Below, piece after piece: positions 1-9,238 of a stretch of 64,000 nt of DNA (its first letter is position 1; every line of letters begins with the position of its first letter). The stretch comes from Pseudidiomarina donghaiensis. Its GTDB lineage: Bacteria; Pseudomonadota; Gammaproteobacteria; Enterobacterales; Alteromonadaceae. The notes below the pieces were generated by a model, which saw only the letters and a list, made by a program, of their open reading frames with translations, was not told where the DNA came from and ran no database searches. The position numbers and the translations under genes were made by a program. Location: NCBI RefSeq assembly GCF_900116895.1, contig NZ_FPCF01000001.1:620001-684000 (forward strand), in the 5' to 3' direction.

Positions 1-1
1 G

Positions 2-241
2 GTCACCCAGTGGTATTTTGCTAGCTTGAGTGAACCCCGTGGTGCCAGCAGCTTACAATTACTTGAGCAAAAACCAGCGCAGGCACAGGTTGCGGGCTGT
101 TTTGATAACGTTGCTGCAGCCTATGCGCAAGCGCAACAAGATGCTGCTACGCACATGCAACAACAGCCACACGCGAAACCGCCACTAGTATTGGTGTGCG
201 GCTCGTTTTACACTGTAGGCAAAATTCCAACCACGGAGTAG
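2..241 (+). CDS. folC: FolC C-terminus (dihydrofolate/folylpolyglutamate synthase), 5' truncated
   Basis: The open frame enters from the left edge and stops with TAG at 239-241. Its last 80 codons read like the C-terminal domain of FolC: a W-Y-F-A-S-L start of the block, the sequence EPRGAS, then a late LVLVCGSFYTV strand typical of the family end. FolC adds L-glutamate to dihydropteroate and to folates in the cytoplasm. The next gene, dedD, starts 3 nt after the stop, and folC-dedD-cvpA-purF is a common gammaproteobacterial order, which supports the call. The catalytic ATP-binding part lies outside the window. A TTG at 26 is an internal codon, not a start. Confidence 0.88.
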   Translation, partial: VTQWYFASLSEPRGASSLQLLEQKPAQAQVAGCFDNVAAAYAQAQQDAATHMQQQPHAKPPLVLVCGSFYTVGKIPTTE

Positions 242-244
242 TTC

Positions 245-799
245 ATGGCCTCGCAATTACAGAATCGCTTAGTCGGAAGTATTATTCTTATTGCCCTTGC
301 CGTTATTATCCTGCCCGAGCTGTTTGACGGAAAACCGCAGCAGCAGCAAGAGTCGTTTGAGACCATTCCTTTGCAACCAGAAGTTGAGGTGGCCGAGCAG
401 GCCGTGCAAGACATTCCGGCTCGCGATTTACCGCCTTCACTCGACACCATTGAAACGGTCGAAATTGATGCCGAAGAAGCGCCACAATTAAGCGAGCAAA
501 ACATTGCTGAGTCGCGTCAAGAGGTTGCGCAGAACAAGCCAACCCAAGCCGCAGTAACCGAACCTGGTTGGGTTATTCAGTTGGGTGTGTTTAGTAATCA
601 GGCCTCGGTTGAACGCTTACTCAAGCAACTGCGTGAAGCTGGTTATACGGCCTACGCTGAACCGATTAAAACCAGCAGTGGCCCGGCGAGCAAGGTATTA
701 GTCGGCCCAAGTTTGGTGAAGTCTGAGCTAGAACAATTGCTACCCAAACTGAAAAAACTAACCAATCTCAATGGCCAATTGCGCCGTTACGAACCCTAA
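245..799 (+). CDS. dedD: DedD-type SPOR-domain cell division protein
   Basis: 184 aa. A short cytoplasmic N-terminus is followed by one membrane helix (about residues 9-28), an acidic and Gln/Glu-rich periplasmic linker (30-105) and a C-terminal SPOR domain (about 107-184, starting at PGWVIQLGVFSNQASVERLL). SPOR domains bind denuded septal peptidoglycan, and DedD helps cell constriction. The ATG at 245 has a GGAG element six bases upstream and lies just after folC, so the two are probably co-transcribed. Position between folC and cvpA matches the E. coli order. The DedD name rests on architecture and synteny; other single-helix SPOR proteins look similar. Confidence 0.85.
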   Translation: MASQLQNRLVGSIILIALAVIILPELFDGKPQQQQESFETIPLQPEVEVAEQAVQDIPARDLPPSLDTIETVEIDAEEAPQLSEQNIAESRQEVAQNKPTQAAVTEPGWVIQLGVFSNQASVERLLKQLREAGYTAYAEPIKTSSGPASKVLVGPSLVKSELEQLLPKLKKLTNLNGQLRRYEP

Positions 800-850
800 C
801 TAGAAAGATAATTCAGTGCTAAGTTTTTTGGCGCAAATATTATGGCTTTC

Positions 851-859
851 TGGTACAAT
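851..859 (+). promoter_or_regulatory. Extended -10 promoter candidate for cvpA-purF
   Basis: TGGTACAAT (851-859) matches an extended -10 element (TGn plus a TATAAT-like hexamer), 37 bases before the chosen cvpA start. The only -35-like hexamer, TTGGCG at 828-833, is 20 bp away, too far for ideal spacing, as expected when an extended -10 carries the promoter. It lies in the 87-bp gap after dedD. Confidence 0.45.
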
Positions 860-895
860 CCGCCCGAAATTTAAACGTGCTAGGGAATGCGACAC

Positions 896-1387
896 ATGCT
901 TTGGATAGATATTGCAATTTTAGTGATTATTGGCTTATCAACGCTGATTAGTTTAACCCGTGGGTTTGTCAAAGAAGCGTTATCGTTAGCTATTTGGATT
1001 GCCGCGTTTTTTATCGCGAAATTGTTTTACCAAGACCTCGCTGTGTACTTTACCGGCATTGAAGAAGACATGTTGCGTAATGCCGCTGCTGTGAGTGCGC
1101 TATTTGTGGCAACGCTGATTGTTGGCGCCGTGGTGAATTATTTAATTGGCCGGCTTGTTGAAAGCACCGGGTTAAGCGGCACCGACAAAGTTCTTGGTGC
1201 GGTATTTGGTGCTTTACGCGGTGTGCTTATTGTCGCAGCACTGTTGTTCTTTTTGGATTCGTTTACCGGCTTTTCAGACGAAGTCTGGTGGACAGATTCA
1301 CTGTTAATTCCACACTTTGGTGTGGTAATTGAATGGTTTTTCGAGTACTTGCAGAAAACGTCAAGTTTCTTACCTGAACGTGTTTAA
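896..1387 (+). CDS. cvpA: CvpA family membrane protein
   Basis: 163 aa from the ATG at 896. An in-frame ATG also exists at 887, but TAGGGA (881-886) sits about nine bases before 896 and almost touches 887, and family members begin M-x-W-I-D as here ([11 protein letters not shown]). Four hydrophobic segments are visible (about residues 3-20, 27-46, 60-82 and 96-120), and the conserved [11 protein letters not shown] block is near residue 20. CvpA is an inner-membrane protein first linked to colicin V production and usually located just before purF, as here (gap 14 nt). Its biochemical role is not settled. Confidence 0.9.
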   Translation: MLWIDIAILVIIGLSTLISLTRGFVKEALSLAIWIAAFFIAKLFYQDLAVYFTGIEEDMLRNAAAVSALFVATLIVGAVVNYLIGRLVESTGLSGTDKVLGAVFGALRGVLIVAALLFFLDSFTGFSDEVWWTDSLLIPHFGVVIEWFFEYLQKTSSFLPERV

Positions 1388-1401
1388 TGAGGTTGTAGTT
1401 C

Positions 1402-2916
1402 ATGTGTGGCATTGTTGGAATTGTTGGTAAAGACCCAGTTAATCAGGCGTTATACGATGGTTTAACGATGTTACAGCATCGTGGTCAAGATGCCGCGGGT
1501 ATTATGACCGTCGACAACGGCACCCTCCGGTTGCGTAAAGCAAACGGCTTGGTACGCGACGTGTTCCATACGCGGCACATGCATCGGTTACAAGGGCGCA
1601 TCGGTATTGGCCATGTACGTTACCCAACCGCCGGTAGTTCGAGTTCCGCTGAAGCGCAGCCGTTTTATGTGAACTCGCCATTTGGCATCGCCATGGCTCA
1701 CAATGGCAATTTGACCAACGCGCAAGAGCTTCAAGAACAGTTATTCGCCAAAGCCCGCCGCCACATTAACACCACCTCTGACTCTGAAATTTTACTTAAC
1801 GTTTTTGCCCACGAACTCTATCAACAAGAAAGTTTAAGCTTAACGCCAGAAGACGTATTTGCCACGGTAGCTCGCGTGCATCGTCAAATTCGCGGTGCTT
1901 ATGCTGTGGTGGCCATGATTATTGGGCACGGTATTGTGGCATTTCGCGACCCGTGGGGCATTCGTCCGTTGGTTTTGGGTATGCGCGAAACAGCCCAAGG
2001 CAATGAATACATTGTGGCGTCCGAAAGCGTTGCGGTAGACGGTACCGGCTTTAAATATGTTCGTGACGTAGAACCCGGTGAGGCTATCTATATTTCTGAG
2101 GATGGCGAGCTATTTTCACGCCAGTGTGCGGATAACCCGCAGCATTGCCCGTGTATATTTGAATATGTCTATTTTGCTCGCCCAGACTCGTTTATCGACA
2201 AAATTTCGGTGTATGCGTCACGGGTGAACATGGGCCGCAAGCTGGGTGAAAAAATCAAACGCGATTACGCGCATTTAGACATTGATGTGGTTATTCCAAT
2301 TCCTGAAACCAGCTGTGACATTGCTTTAGAAATGGCGAACCTGCTTGATTTGCCATACCGCCAAGGGTTTGTGAAAAACCGCTATATTGGCCGTACGTTT
2401 ATCATGCCAGGGCAAACGCAACGCCGTAAGTCAGTGCGCCGCAAATTGAATGCAATAAGCGCTGAGTTTCGTGGCAAAAACGTGTTGTTGGTGGATGACT
2501 CGATTGTACGCGGCACCACGTCTGAGCAAATTATAGAAATGGCGCGCGAAGCCGGTGCCAAGAAAGTGTATTTTGCCTCGGCGGCACCAGAAATTCGCTT
2601 CCCGAACGTTTATGGTATTGATATGCCAAGCGCCAATGAGCTGATTGGTCATGGCCGTGAGGCGTCGGAAATAAACGACTTAATTAAAGCCGATGGGCTT
2701 ATTTATCAAGAACTGGATGACTTGATTGCAGCGGTACAGCAAGAAAATCCAGAGATTAAGCGTTTTGAAACCTCGGTATTTAACGGTCAATATATAACCG
2801 GCGACATTAATCAAAGTTATCTTGACCGCTTAGACGCTGCGCGTAACGATGTCGCGCGCCATGGTAGTGAGCAAAGTGAAGATGCTAATTTAGAGTTGCA
2901 CAACGAAGACGAATAA
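1402..2916 (+). CDS. purF: Amidophosphoribosyltransferase
   Basis: 504 aa, close to the E. coli length of 505. PurF makes 5-phosphoribosylamine from PRPP and glutamine, the first committed step of purine synthesis. After removal of Met the N-terminal nucleophile Cys (MCGIVGIV) is exposed, marking the class II glutamine amidotransferase half. The PRPP-binding loop [14 protein letters not shown] lies near residue 362 in the phosphoribosyltransferase half. It follows cvpA by 14 nt and is likely co-transcribed. No truncation or unusual residue was seen. Confidence 0.97.
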   Translation: MCGIVGIVGKDPVNQALYDGLTMLQHRGQDAAGIMTVDNGTLRLRKANGLVRDVFHTRHMHRLQGRIGIGHVRYPTAGSSSSAEAQPFYVNSPFGIAMAHNGNLTNAQELQEQLFAKARRHINTTSDSEILLNVFAHELYQQESLSLTPEDVFATVARVHRQIRGAYAVVAMIIGHGIVAFRDPWGIRPLVLGMRETAQGNEYIVASESVAVDGTGFKYVRDVEPGEAIYISEDGELFSRQCADNPQHCPCIFEYVYFARPDSFIDKISVYASRVNMGRKLGEKIKRDYAHLDIDVVIPIPETSCDIALEMANLLDLPYRQGFVKNRYIGRTFIMPGQTQRRKSVRRKLNAISAEFRGKNVLLVDDSIVRGTTSEQIIEMAREAGAKKVYFASAAPEIRFPNVYGIDMPSANELIGHGREASEINDLIKADGLIYQELDDLIAAVQQENPEIKRFETSVFNGQYITGDINQSYLDRLDAARNDVARHGSEQSEDANLELHNEDE

Positions 2917-2932
2917 ACTCTCGAATAGGCAC

Positions 2933-2971
2933 AAAAAACGCGCATCAATGCTGAATTGATGCGCGTTTTTT
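2933..2971. terminator. Bidirectional intrinsic terminator between purF and astB
   Basis: A perfect 16-bp inverted repeat (2933-2948 and 2956-2971) with a 7-nt loop. The arms start AAAAAACGCGCATCAA, so each strand gives a GC-rich stem followed by a run of U. It lies between the convergent ends of purF (2916) and astB (2984) and can serve both. Confidence 0.92.
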
Positions 2972-2983
2972 ATTGCTGCAGAC

Positions 2984-4321
2984 TTAAAGTTGGAACGGGT
3001 ATACCGAGCCTAATTTAAGAATTTGCGTGAGCTCGTCTAACGCCGTACGCGACTCGGTTAATAATTGTGGGTCACGCAGGTCATCCACGCTCAGCTCGTC
3101 ACGGTAGTGTTTATCAACCCATTGGTTTAAACGCGCAAACAAAGTTTCGTTCATCACCACGGCTGGGTTCACGGCTGCGAGCTCGGTGTCATTGAGCGCC
3201 ACGCGCAAACGCAAACACGCAGGGCCACCGCCGTTACGCATGCTTTGTTTTACGTCAAAGTAATGCACTTGGCGAATTGGCGTGTTGCGCGTAACTAGCT
3301 CAGCTAAATAGGCGGCAACGCGCGGGTTTTCTTGACACTCAGTCGGCGCAATAATGGCCATGTGGCCGTTATCAAGTGTGAGTAACTGGGTGTTAAACAA
3401 ATAGGTTTGCACGGCATCTTCAACCGACACTTCACTGGTTTTAACTTCAATGAAATGTACTGGTTCGTCGCCGAACTTGCGCTGAATTTCAGCTAATTTC
3501 GCGTCGGTGTCTAAAAACGCTTGTTCATGGTAGAACAACACGTTTTGGTTGCCGACGGCAATCACGTCGTTGTGGAACACGCCTTGATCGATCACATCCG
3601 GATTTTGCTGAATGTAAACGGTGTTATCGTCACTCAAACCATGCAAGCGGGCAATGGCTTGTGATGCTTCAAAGGTTTGGCGCGCTGGGTACTTTTTAGG
3701 CGCCGGCTTGCTGCTGTCAAAGGCATAACGACCAAAGGTGAAAATTTCTACCCCAGCGTGACCATAGTTGCTGCACAAACGCGTGTGATTGGCAGCGCCT
3801 TCATCGCCAAAATGTTCATTGTCTGGCAAATGGGTGTGATGTTCAAAATAGCGGCCATTGTTAAACATGGCTTGTAAAATACGGCCACTAGTTTGCGGTT
3901 CTAATGAACGGTGAAACTTATTGGTTAAATTCGCTGGCGTGAAATGCACTTTTCCGTTGGCGGTATCGGCACCGGGTGATACAGTCGCCGCATTTGCAGT
4001 CCACATGCTTGACGCCGAGCACACCGCTTGAAAAATTTGCGGCGCTTGTTGAGCGGCTTTGGCTAAAACCTCGCCATCTGAACCGGTGAAGCCTAAACGG
4101 CGTAAGGTAGTAACGTCTGGGCGTTCTTGCGGGGCGAGTACCCCTTGTACCATGCCCATGTCGTGCAAGGCTTTCATTTTGGCCAAGCCCTGCAAAGCCG
4201 CAGATTTAGGGCTTGAGGTTGATTTTGCATTGCTTAATGAAGCAACGTTTCCGAACGACAGCCCGGCGTAATTGTGGGTTGGGCCAACTAGGCCATCGAA
4301 ATTCACTTCATAGTGACGCAT
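2984..4321 (-). CDS. astB: N-succinylarginine dihydrolase
   Basis: 445 aa, close to the E. coli length of 447. AstB hydrolyses N2-succinylarginine to succinylornithine, CO2 and ammonia, step two of the arginine succinyltransferase pathway. Family signatures are clear: N-terminal [17 protein letters not shown] and the C-terminal [12 protein letters not shown] block with the nucleophile Cys. The start at 4321 (MRHYEV) is set by family homology and by GGAGG ten bases upstream; the open frame continues 84 codons further without homology. None of astA, astC, astD or astE is adjacent, so the gene stands alone here. It diverges from topA. Confidence 0.95.
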   Translation of the reverse strand: MRHYEVNFDGLVGPTHNYAGLSFGNVASLSNAKSTSSPKSAALQGLAKMKALHDMGMVQGVLAPQERPDVTTLRRLGFTGSDGEVLAKAAQQAPQIFQAVCSASSMWTANAATVSPGADTANGKVHFTPANLTNKFHRSLEPQTSGRILQAMFNNGRYFEHHTHLPDNEHFGDEGAANHTRLCSNYGHAGVEIFTFGRYAFDSSKPAPKKYPARQTFEASQAIARLHGLSDDNTVYIQQNPDVIDQGVFHNDVIAVGNQNVLFYHEQAFLDTDAKLAEIQRKFGDEPVHFIEVKTSEVSVEDAVQTYLFNTQLLTLDNGHMAIIAPTECQENPRVAAYLAELVTRNTPIRQVHYFDVKQSMRNGGGPACLRLRVALNDTELAAVNPAVVMNETLFARLNQWVDKHYRDELSVDDLRDPQLLTESRTALDELTQILKLGSVYPFQL

Positions 4322-4366
4322 GCGGAAATAACCTCCATTGCAGTTGCAAGCTTTTATTTGTTGGCT

Positions 4367-4395
4367 ATTATACCCGCAAGTTGGCGTTGGTGTAA
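4367..4395 (-). promoter_or_regulatory. Sigma-70 promoter for astB
   Basis: On the minus strand TTACAC (4395-4390), a 17-bp spacer and a perfect TATAAT (4372-4367), 46 bases before the astB ATG. A 16-bp palindrome AAGGGCTGAAGCCCTT (4394-4409) overlaps the upstream edge of the -35 and could be an operator. Confidence 0.7.
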
Positions 4396-4566
4396 GGGCT
4401 GAAGCCCTTGATTTTATTGGCCTGATGAGTGTCGCACTGCGAAACTGCATGGATATGAGGCAAAATCGTATTTTTATGATTTTTGCTTTCAATGGTTGTT
4501 TCATACGAATAGAACAGATATATCTAAAAAAAGAATCCCACAGCTTACGGATAGAAAGAGAGTCGC

Positions 4567-7200
4567 ATGGCAAAAGCGTTAGTTATTGTCGAGTCGCCAG
4601 CCAAGGCGAAGACAATTAATAAATATTTAGGCAATGATTTCGTGGTGAAATCCAGTGTGGGGCACGTTCGTGACCTGCCAACGCGCTCGACGGCCACCGT
4701 AAAAACCAAACCGCCAGCAGAAGTTCGCAAAATGTCGCCGGAGCAAAAAGAGGCGTATCGGCAAGAACGCGAATTCCAAAAGCTGGTGGCGCGTATGGGG
4801 ATAGACCCCCAGCATGGTTGGGAAGCGCACTACGAAGTGTTGCCAGGCAAAGAAAAAGTTGTGGCTGAGTTGAAAAAATTAGCAGCCAAGGCAGACGCGG
4901 TTTACCTAGCAACGGATTTGGACCGCGAAGGGGAAGCGATCGCGTGGCACTTGCGTGAGTTAATTGGCGGTGATGAAAGCCGCTTTCAGCGCGTGGTGTT
5001 TAATGAAATTACCAAAAAAGCGATTCAAGAAGCGTTTTCAAAGCCAGCAGCATTGAACGTTGACCGGGTGAATGCACAGCAAACACGTCGTTTTCTAGAC
5101 CGTGTTGTGGGCTTTATGGTGTCGCCGCTGCTGTGGAAGAAAATTGCCCGCGGCCTGTCGGCTGGCCGTGTACAGTCGGTTGCCGTGCGTTTGGTGGTTG
5201 AACGCGAGCGTGAAATTAAAGCTTTTGTGCCGGAAGAATACTGGGATATTTTCGCCGATTTAAACACCCAAGCCGAAGACGAATTGCGCATGCAGGTGCA
5301 CAAGCACCTCGGCAAGGCCATAAAAATCGGTGATAAGGCCGCTGCTGAAGCCGCTGTGGCATTATTGAAGGCTGCCCAATACAAAGTCATTGATCGCGAA
5401 GATAAGCCCACCAGCAGCCGCCCATCGGCACCGTTTATTACCTCAACTTTGCAACAAGCGGCAAGCACGCGGTTAGGTTTTGGTGTGAAAAAGACCATGA
5501 TGTTGGCGCAGCGCTTGTACGAAGCGGGCCATATTACCTACATGCGTACCGACTCAACCAACCTGAGCCAAGAAGCGGTAGCAACCTGTCGTGACTACAT
5601 TGGTAAACACTACGGTGGTGATTATTTACCTGCCAAGCCAAATGTTTATGGCTCTAAGCAAAATGCGCAAGAGGCGCACGAAGCCATTCGTCCTTCTAGC
5701 GTGACGGTAAAGTCTGAACAATTAAAAGACATGGAACGCGATGCCCAGCGTTTGTATGAGCTGATTTGGCGCCAGTTTGTTGCTTGCCAAATGACCCCAG
5801 CGCAATACGATGCCACCACCATTTCAGTGCAGGCGGGTGACTATGAACTGCGTGCTCGCGGCCGGGTGTTGCGTTTTGCCGGTTGGACGAAGGTACAACC
5901 GCCGGCGGGTTCTAAAAACAACGAAGACGCCACACTACCTGATGTAAAACCAGGCGAAGTATTGGCGTTGCAGAAGCTTGATCCGCAGCAGCACTTTACC
6001 AAGCCACCGGCGCGCTTTAGCGAAGCCTCGTTGGTGAAAGAACTTGAAAAGCGCGGTATTGGCCGCCCGTCAACCTATGCGTCAATTATTTCAACTATTC
6101 AAGACCGTGGTTATGTGCGGGTTGAAAACCGTCGTTTTTACGCCGAAAAAATGGGTGAAATTGTTAATGACCGCTTAGTGGATAACTTTCCGCGGTTGCT
6201 GAACTATAGCTTCACTGCCGACATGGAACAGGCGCTGGACGAAATTGCCGAAGGCCAACGTAACTGGAAGGCGACATTAGACAAGTTCTACGAAGATTTC
6301 AGCGCTAAATTACAGCAAGCAGAAATGCCCCCAGAAGAGGGTGGTATGCGCCCGAATCAAATGGTGCTTACCGACATTAAATGTCCGAAATGTGGCCGCC
6401 CTATGGGTATTCGCACCGCCTCAACCGGGGTGTTTTTGGGGTGTTCAGGCTATGAGTTGCCACCTAAAGAACGCTGTACGCAAACCATGAACCTGTTGCC
6501 AGGTGAAGAAGCGGTGCGCGTGAAAGACGATGATGATGAAGCGGAAACACTGGCGCTGCGAGCCAAAAAACGTTGCCCGAAGTGTGGCACGGCCATGGAC
6601 AGCTACTTGATTGACCAAGAGCGTAAGTTGCACGTGTGTGGTAACAACCCAGCGTGCGAAGGTTTTGTGGTTGAGCAAGGCGAGTTCCGTATTAAAGGCT
6701 ACGACGGCCCAGTACTTGAATGTGACCGTTGTGGCAGTGACATGCAGCTAAAAACCGGCCGTTTCGGTAAGTATTTTGACTGTACCAACAGCGAATGTAA
6801 GAACACCCGTAAGCTGTTGAAAAACGGTCAGCCAGCGCCACCGAAGGAAGACCCCGTGCCGTTCCCAGAACTGCCGTGCGAAGACTCGAACGCTTACTTT
6901 GTGTTGCGTGACGGTGCTTCGGGCGTATTTATGTCGGCCAATACCTTCCCGCGCTCACGAGAAACACGTGCGGTGAAGGTCAGCGAGCTGAAGCGCTTTA
7001 AAGACCGTATACCCAGTAAGTTCCATTACTTGGCTGAAGCACCAGAAAAAGACGACGACGGCAATGAAGCCATTGTGCGTTACAGCCGTAAGAACAAAGA
7101 ACAGTATGTGATCACCGAAGTCAACGGCAAAGCCACGGGTTGGCAAGCGTTTTACCGTGACGGTGATTGGAGCGTACAAGAGGCTAAAAAGCGTAAGTAA
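4567..7200 (+). CDS. topA: DNA topoisomerase I
   Basis: 877 aa, the usual size of the gammaproteobacterial enzyme. TopA is a type IA topoisomerase that relaxes negative supercoils. An N-terminal TOPRIM domain ([15 protein letters not shown]; acidic [12 protein letters not shown] near residue 118) is followed by the core with the active-site Tyr in [14 protein letters not shown] (about residue 327). Three C-terminal four-Cys zinc ribbons are visible (starting CPKCGRP, CPKCGTA and CDRCGSD, about residues 605-755). The ATG at 4567 gives the canonical [15 protein letters not shown] start. It diverges from astB across a 245-bp gap. Confidence 0.97.
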   Translation: MAKALVIVESPAKAKTINKYLGNDFVVKSSVGHVRDLPTRSTATVKTKPPAEVRKMSPEQKEAYRQEREFQKLVARMGIDPQHGWEAHYEVLPGKEKVVAELKKLAAKADAVYLATDLDREGEAIAWHLRELIGGDESRFQRVVFNEITKKAIQEAFSKPAALNVDRVNAQQTRRFLDRVVGFMVSPLLWKKIARGLSAGRVQSVAVRLVVEREREIKAFVPEEYWDIFADLNTQAEDELRMQVHKHLGKAIKIGDKAAAEAAVALLKAAQYKVIDREDKPTSSRPSAPFITSTLQQAASTRLGFGVKKTMMLAQRLYEAGHITYMRTDSTNLSQEAVATCRDYIGKHYGGDYLPAKPNVYGSKQNAQEAHEAIRPSSVTVKSEQLKDMERDAQRLYELIWRQFVACQMTPAQYDATTISVQAGDYELRARGRVLRFAGWTKVQPPAGSKNNEDATLPDVKPGEVLALQKLDPQQHFTKPPARFSEASLVKELEKRGIGRPSTYASIISTIQDRGYVRVENRRFYAEKMGEIVNDRLVDNFPRLLNYSFTADMEQALDEIAEGQRNWKATLDKFYEDFSAKLQQAEMPPEEGGMRPNQMVLTDIKCPKCGRPMGIRTASTGVFLGCSGYELPPKERCTQTMNLLPGEEAVRVKDDDDEAETLALRAKKRCPKCGTAMDSYLIDQERKLHVCGNNPACEGFVVEQGEFRIKGYDGPVLECDRCGSDMQLKTGRFGKYFDCTNSECKNTRKLLKNGQPAPPKEDPVPFPELPCEDSNAYFVLRDGASGVFMSANTFPRSRETRAVKVSELKRFKDRIPSKFHYLAEAPEKDDDGNEAIVRYSRKNKEQYVITEVNGKATGWQAFYRDGDWSVQEAKKRK

Positions 7201-7213
7201 TAACCCTCTGTTT

Positions 7214-7219
7214 TATAAT
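7214..7219 (+). promoter_or_regulatory. -10 element for the type IVb pilus operon
   Basis: A perfect TATAAT at 7214-7219, shortly after the topA stop. No good -35 is found 16-18 bp upstream, so an activator may be needed. Start of transcription would be near 7226, making the structured leader described next almost the whole 5' untranslated region. Confidence 0.4.
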
Positions 7220-7228
7220 CTGTTTCCG

Positions 7229-7303
7229 CCTTGTTAGCGGCACTAGGGTGCGCTAAATTTATCGGGTACTGCAAAGGAACGCGGTATCACGCTAACAAGG
7301 AGG
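7229..7303 (+). promoter_or_regulatory. Candidate two-state leader RNA hiding the ribosome binding site
   Basis: CCTTGTTAGCG (7229-7239) is the exact reverse complement of CGCTAACAAGG (7290-7300), whose end overlaps the AAGGAGG Shine-Dalgarno (7297-7303) of the first pilus gene. The left arm can instead form a local hairpin, TTAGC-g-GCAC / GTGC-GCTAA (7234-7256, loop TAGG). The two folds share bases and exclude each other. It does not match a riboswitch class I recognise. Function is inference. Confidence 0.45.
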
Positions 7304-7307
7304 TTAC

Positions 7308-7742
7308 ATGGTTTCTCAACCATACCGGGTATTTACCCATAAGTACGTCATCACAAGCAGCTTAGCGCTGAGTTGCCTGTGGTTGGCGTCATTTTCTACA
7401 ACGGCACTCGCCGCGACTTGTCCAGCTTACGTGTTCTCTGAAGCCACTCGAGCGAACCAACCTATCAATTCGGCTGCAGCCACACCGCGGGTACAGTTGC
7501 ATTTGCAACAAGGGCTGTTGAAACCACAATTTGAGCAGTTTCTGAAAAGACACTTTCCGGTTGATTTGGTCGATTGGCAGGTTTCGGCTCATTATCAATG
7601 GCCATCCGCATTTACCTTGAGCGCTGATAGTGCCGAGCAAATTCTCGAAAAAATTACCCAGCCTTACCAATTCAAAATAACTGTTCACGCGAACCGCTCG
7701 GCAGTTGTCAGTTACCAATTTCGAAGCCAAGGGGAGTTGTGA
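7308..7742 (+). CDS. TcpQ/PilL-type type IVb pilus protein
   Basis: 144 aa. A signal peptide or N-terminal anchor (about residues 12-36, ending in ALA-A) precedes a small periplasmic domain. Residues 65-138 resemble the TcpQ/PilL C-terminal domain: short amphipathic helices, a VDWQVSAHY-type strand and a late PYQFKITVHANRSAVVSY strand. In toxin-coregulated and R64-type pili, TcpQ-like proteins help stabilise or localise the outer-membrane secretin, encoded next. It is much shorter than R64 PilL. ATG 7308 has a perfect AAGGAGG. Assignment rests on pattern and on the downstream pilN-pilO2-pilP-pilQ-pilR order. Confidence 0.6.
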   Translation: MVSQPYRVFTHKYVITSSLALSCLWLASFSTTALAATCPAYVFSEATRANQPINSAAATPRVQLHLQQGLLKPQFEQFLKRHFPVDLVDWQVSAHYQWPSAFTLSADSAEQILEKITQPYQFKITVHANRSAVVSYQFRSQGEL

Positions 7743-9238
7743 TGCAACGGCTTATTATCTTGTTTTTTGTTGGGTTGCTGAGTGCCTGTCAGCAATTGTC
7801 ACATGAGCAATTGCTCGAGCAACATCGGCAGGCTCAGCAGCGCTTAGCCAACCTCAAGCAGACGGCGGCTGTGCCGCAACAAGCAACAGCTTCAGCGCTC
7901 CACTACAGTGATGAGTTTTTTGTGCCAGCATTAGATGAACGACATGCTCAGCTGCCCGACTGGAGCGCGCAACAAGTTAGCATAGCCGCACAAGGGTTAG
8001 CGGCGGGTAATTTGCTTGAGCAAGTATTTGCGAACAGCGGTGCTGCCTTGCGTTTCAGTCAGTCGCATTTAGCTGAGTCTGCGGTGTTTCTTCAGTTTGA
8101 AGGAACCATTGCAGAATTACTGCTAAAACTAGCCAGTCGGTATCGCTGGCATTTGCAATGGGGCGACGACAGCGTCGCCATTCATGAATTTGAAGTAGCT
8201 GAGTTTGATGTTGCTTTTATCGCTGGTGATACCAGTTACTTCCTTGGCAACCGTGATCGGCAGCAACAGAATCAAATGGCGACTAATGACGCGCTTGCAG
8301 CCACAGCTATTGGTAATCAGAGCGAGCAATTTTTGAATTTTAGCAGTGACGATCTGTCGGTCTGGCATGACTTAGAAAAGGCCGTCACCATGCTGCTGTC
8401 TGAGCATGGGCAAATGACAATTAATCAAAGCTCTACGTCAATACTGGTGCGCGATTACCCACAGCAAGTAGCTCAGGTACGTGCTTATTTAGCGCAACAA
8501 AATGAACGGTTAACACGTCAAGTTGTGATTGATGTGCAAATTGTCGAAGTGACTTTTACCGATGATCAGCAGTTTTCCATCGACTGGGACGCCATTGTAA
8601 AAACGGCAGGGGGTGAGGGGGTACTTGGTTTTGCTTCAGCGCAACTAAACCAGCTTAGCGGCGGACAAATGATATGGCAGCAACAGCAAGGCAAAGCGAC
8701 CGGGTCTCAGTTGCTGATTGATGCGTTGCAGCAGCAAGGCTTAGTCACAACAAGTAATCATCCGCGCGTGGTGAGTTTAAACAATCAAATTGCCAAAATT
8801 GTGCTGGAAGACAATGCAACCTATTTAGCCGCGGCGGGAAGTTCAGCCACCGCCAATGTAGGGCGCGCCGATATTCTACAGCCGGGTGTTATTACCACTG
8901 GTTTTGAGCTCTACTTATTACCTAGTATTCGTAACGGCGAAGTTATTCTGCAGTTGTCTACGGAGCTGTCTGATCTGGAACGAATTGATGAAGTACGCTC
9001 CGGTGAACAACTCATACAAACACCGCACACCAACCGTAAAAAATTCTTTATGAAAGCCTTAGTTGCGCATGGTCAAACACTACTGATGAGTGGCCTAAAA
9101 AACGAACGTCAACAAAGTCAGCGCCAGCAAAGTTGGTTAAGCCTAGTGCTGGGTGGGGGTGAACTTAATGGTTCTCGGCGTAGCGAAACCTTAGTGTTGC
9201 TCACGCCGCATATTGTTGCACGAGGCAACCGCTCATGA
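7742..9238 (+). CDS. pilN: PilN-type secretin lipoprotein (type IVb pilus)
   Basis: 498 aa. Signal peptide with lipobox LLSAC (Cys about 16) implies an outer-membrane lipoprotein. An N-terminal STN-like region (about 85-150) and a middle domain lead to the secretin C-domain (about 255-498): VIDVQIVEVTF, a VTTSNHPRVVSLNNQIAKI strand, a region ending LLPSIRNGEVILQLS and the terminal SETLVLLTPHIV. Secretins form the gated outer-membrane channel for the pilus. The ATG at 7742 overlaps the previous TGA by one base; a GTG at 7739 is too close to the GGGGAG element. PilN-type rather than PilQ or GspD type because of its lipobox and its neighbours. Confidence 0.82.
   Translation: MQRLIILFFVGLLSACQQLSHEQLLEQHRQAQQRLANLKQTAAVPQQATASALHYSDEFFVPALDERHAQLPDWSAQQVSIAAQGLAAGNLLEQVFANSGAALRFSQSHLAESAVFLQFEGTIAELLLKLASRYRWHLQWGDDSVAIHEFEVAEFDVAFIAGDTSYFLGNRDRQQQNQMATNDALAATAIGNQSEQFLNFSSDDLSVWHDLEKAVTMLLSEHGQMTINQSSTSILVRDYPQQVAQVRAYLAQQNERLTRQVVIDVQIVEVTFTDDQQFSIDWDAIVKTAGGEGVLGFASAQLNQLSGGQMIWQQQQGKATGSQLLIDALQQQGLVTTSNHPRVVSLNNQIAKIVLEDNATYLAAAGSSATANVGRADILQPGVITTGFELYLLPSIRNGEVILQLSTELSDLERIDEVRSGEQLIQTPHTNRKKFFMKALVAHGQTLLMSGLKNERQQSQRQQSWLSLVLGGGELNGSRRSETLVLLTPHIVARGNRS

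Noticed and set aside
4322-4573. 84-codon N-terminal extension of astB
   Set aside because: No homology, it covers the astB promoter and the divergent topA start, and GGAGG marks the start at 4321.
7233-7296. Integron attC site from GTTAGCG and CGCTAAC
   Set aside because: The two boxes are in the wrong order for one attC site, the inner boxes are missing, and no integrase is near.
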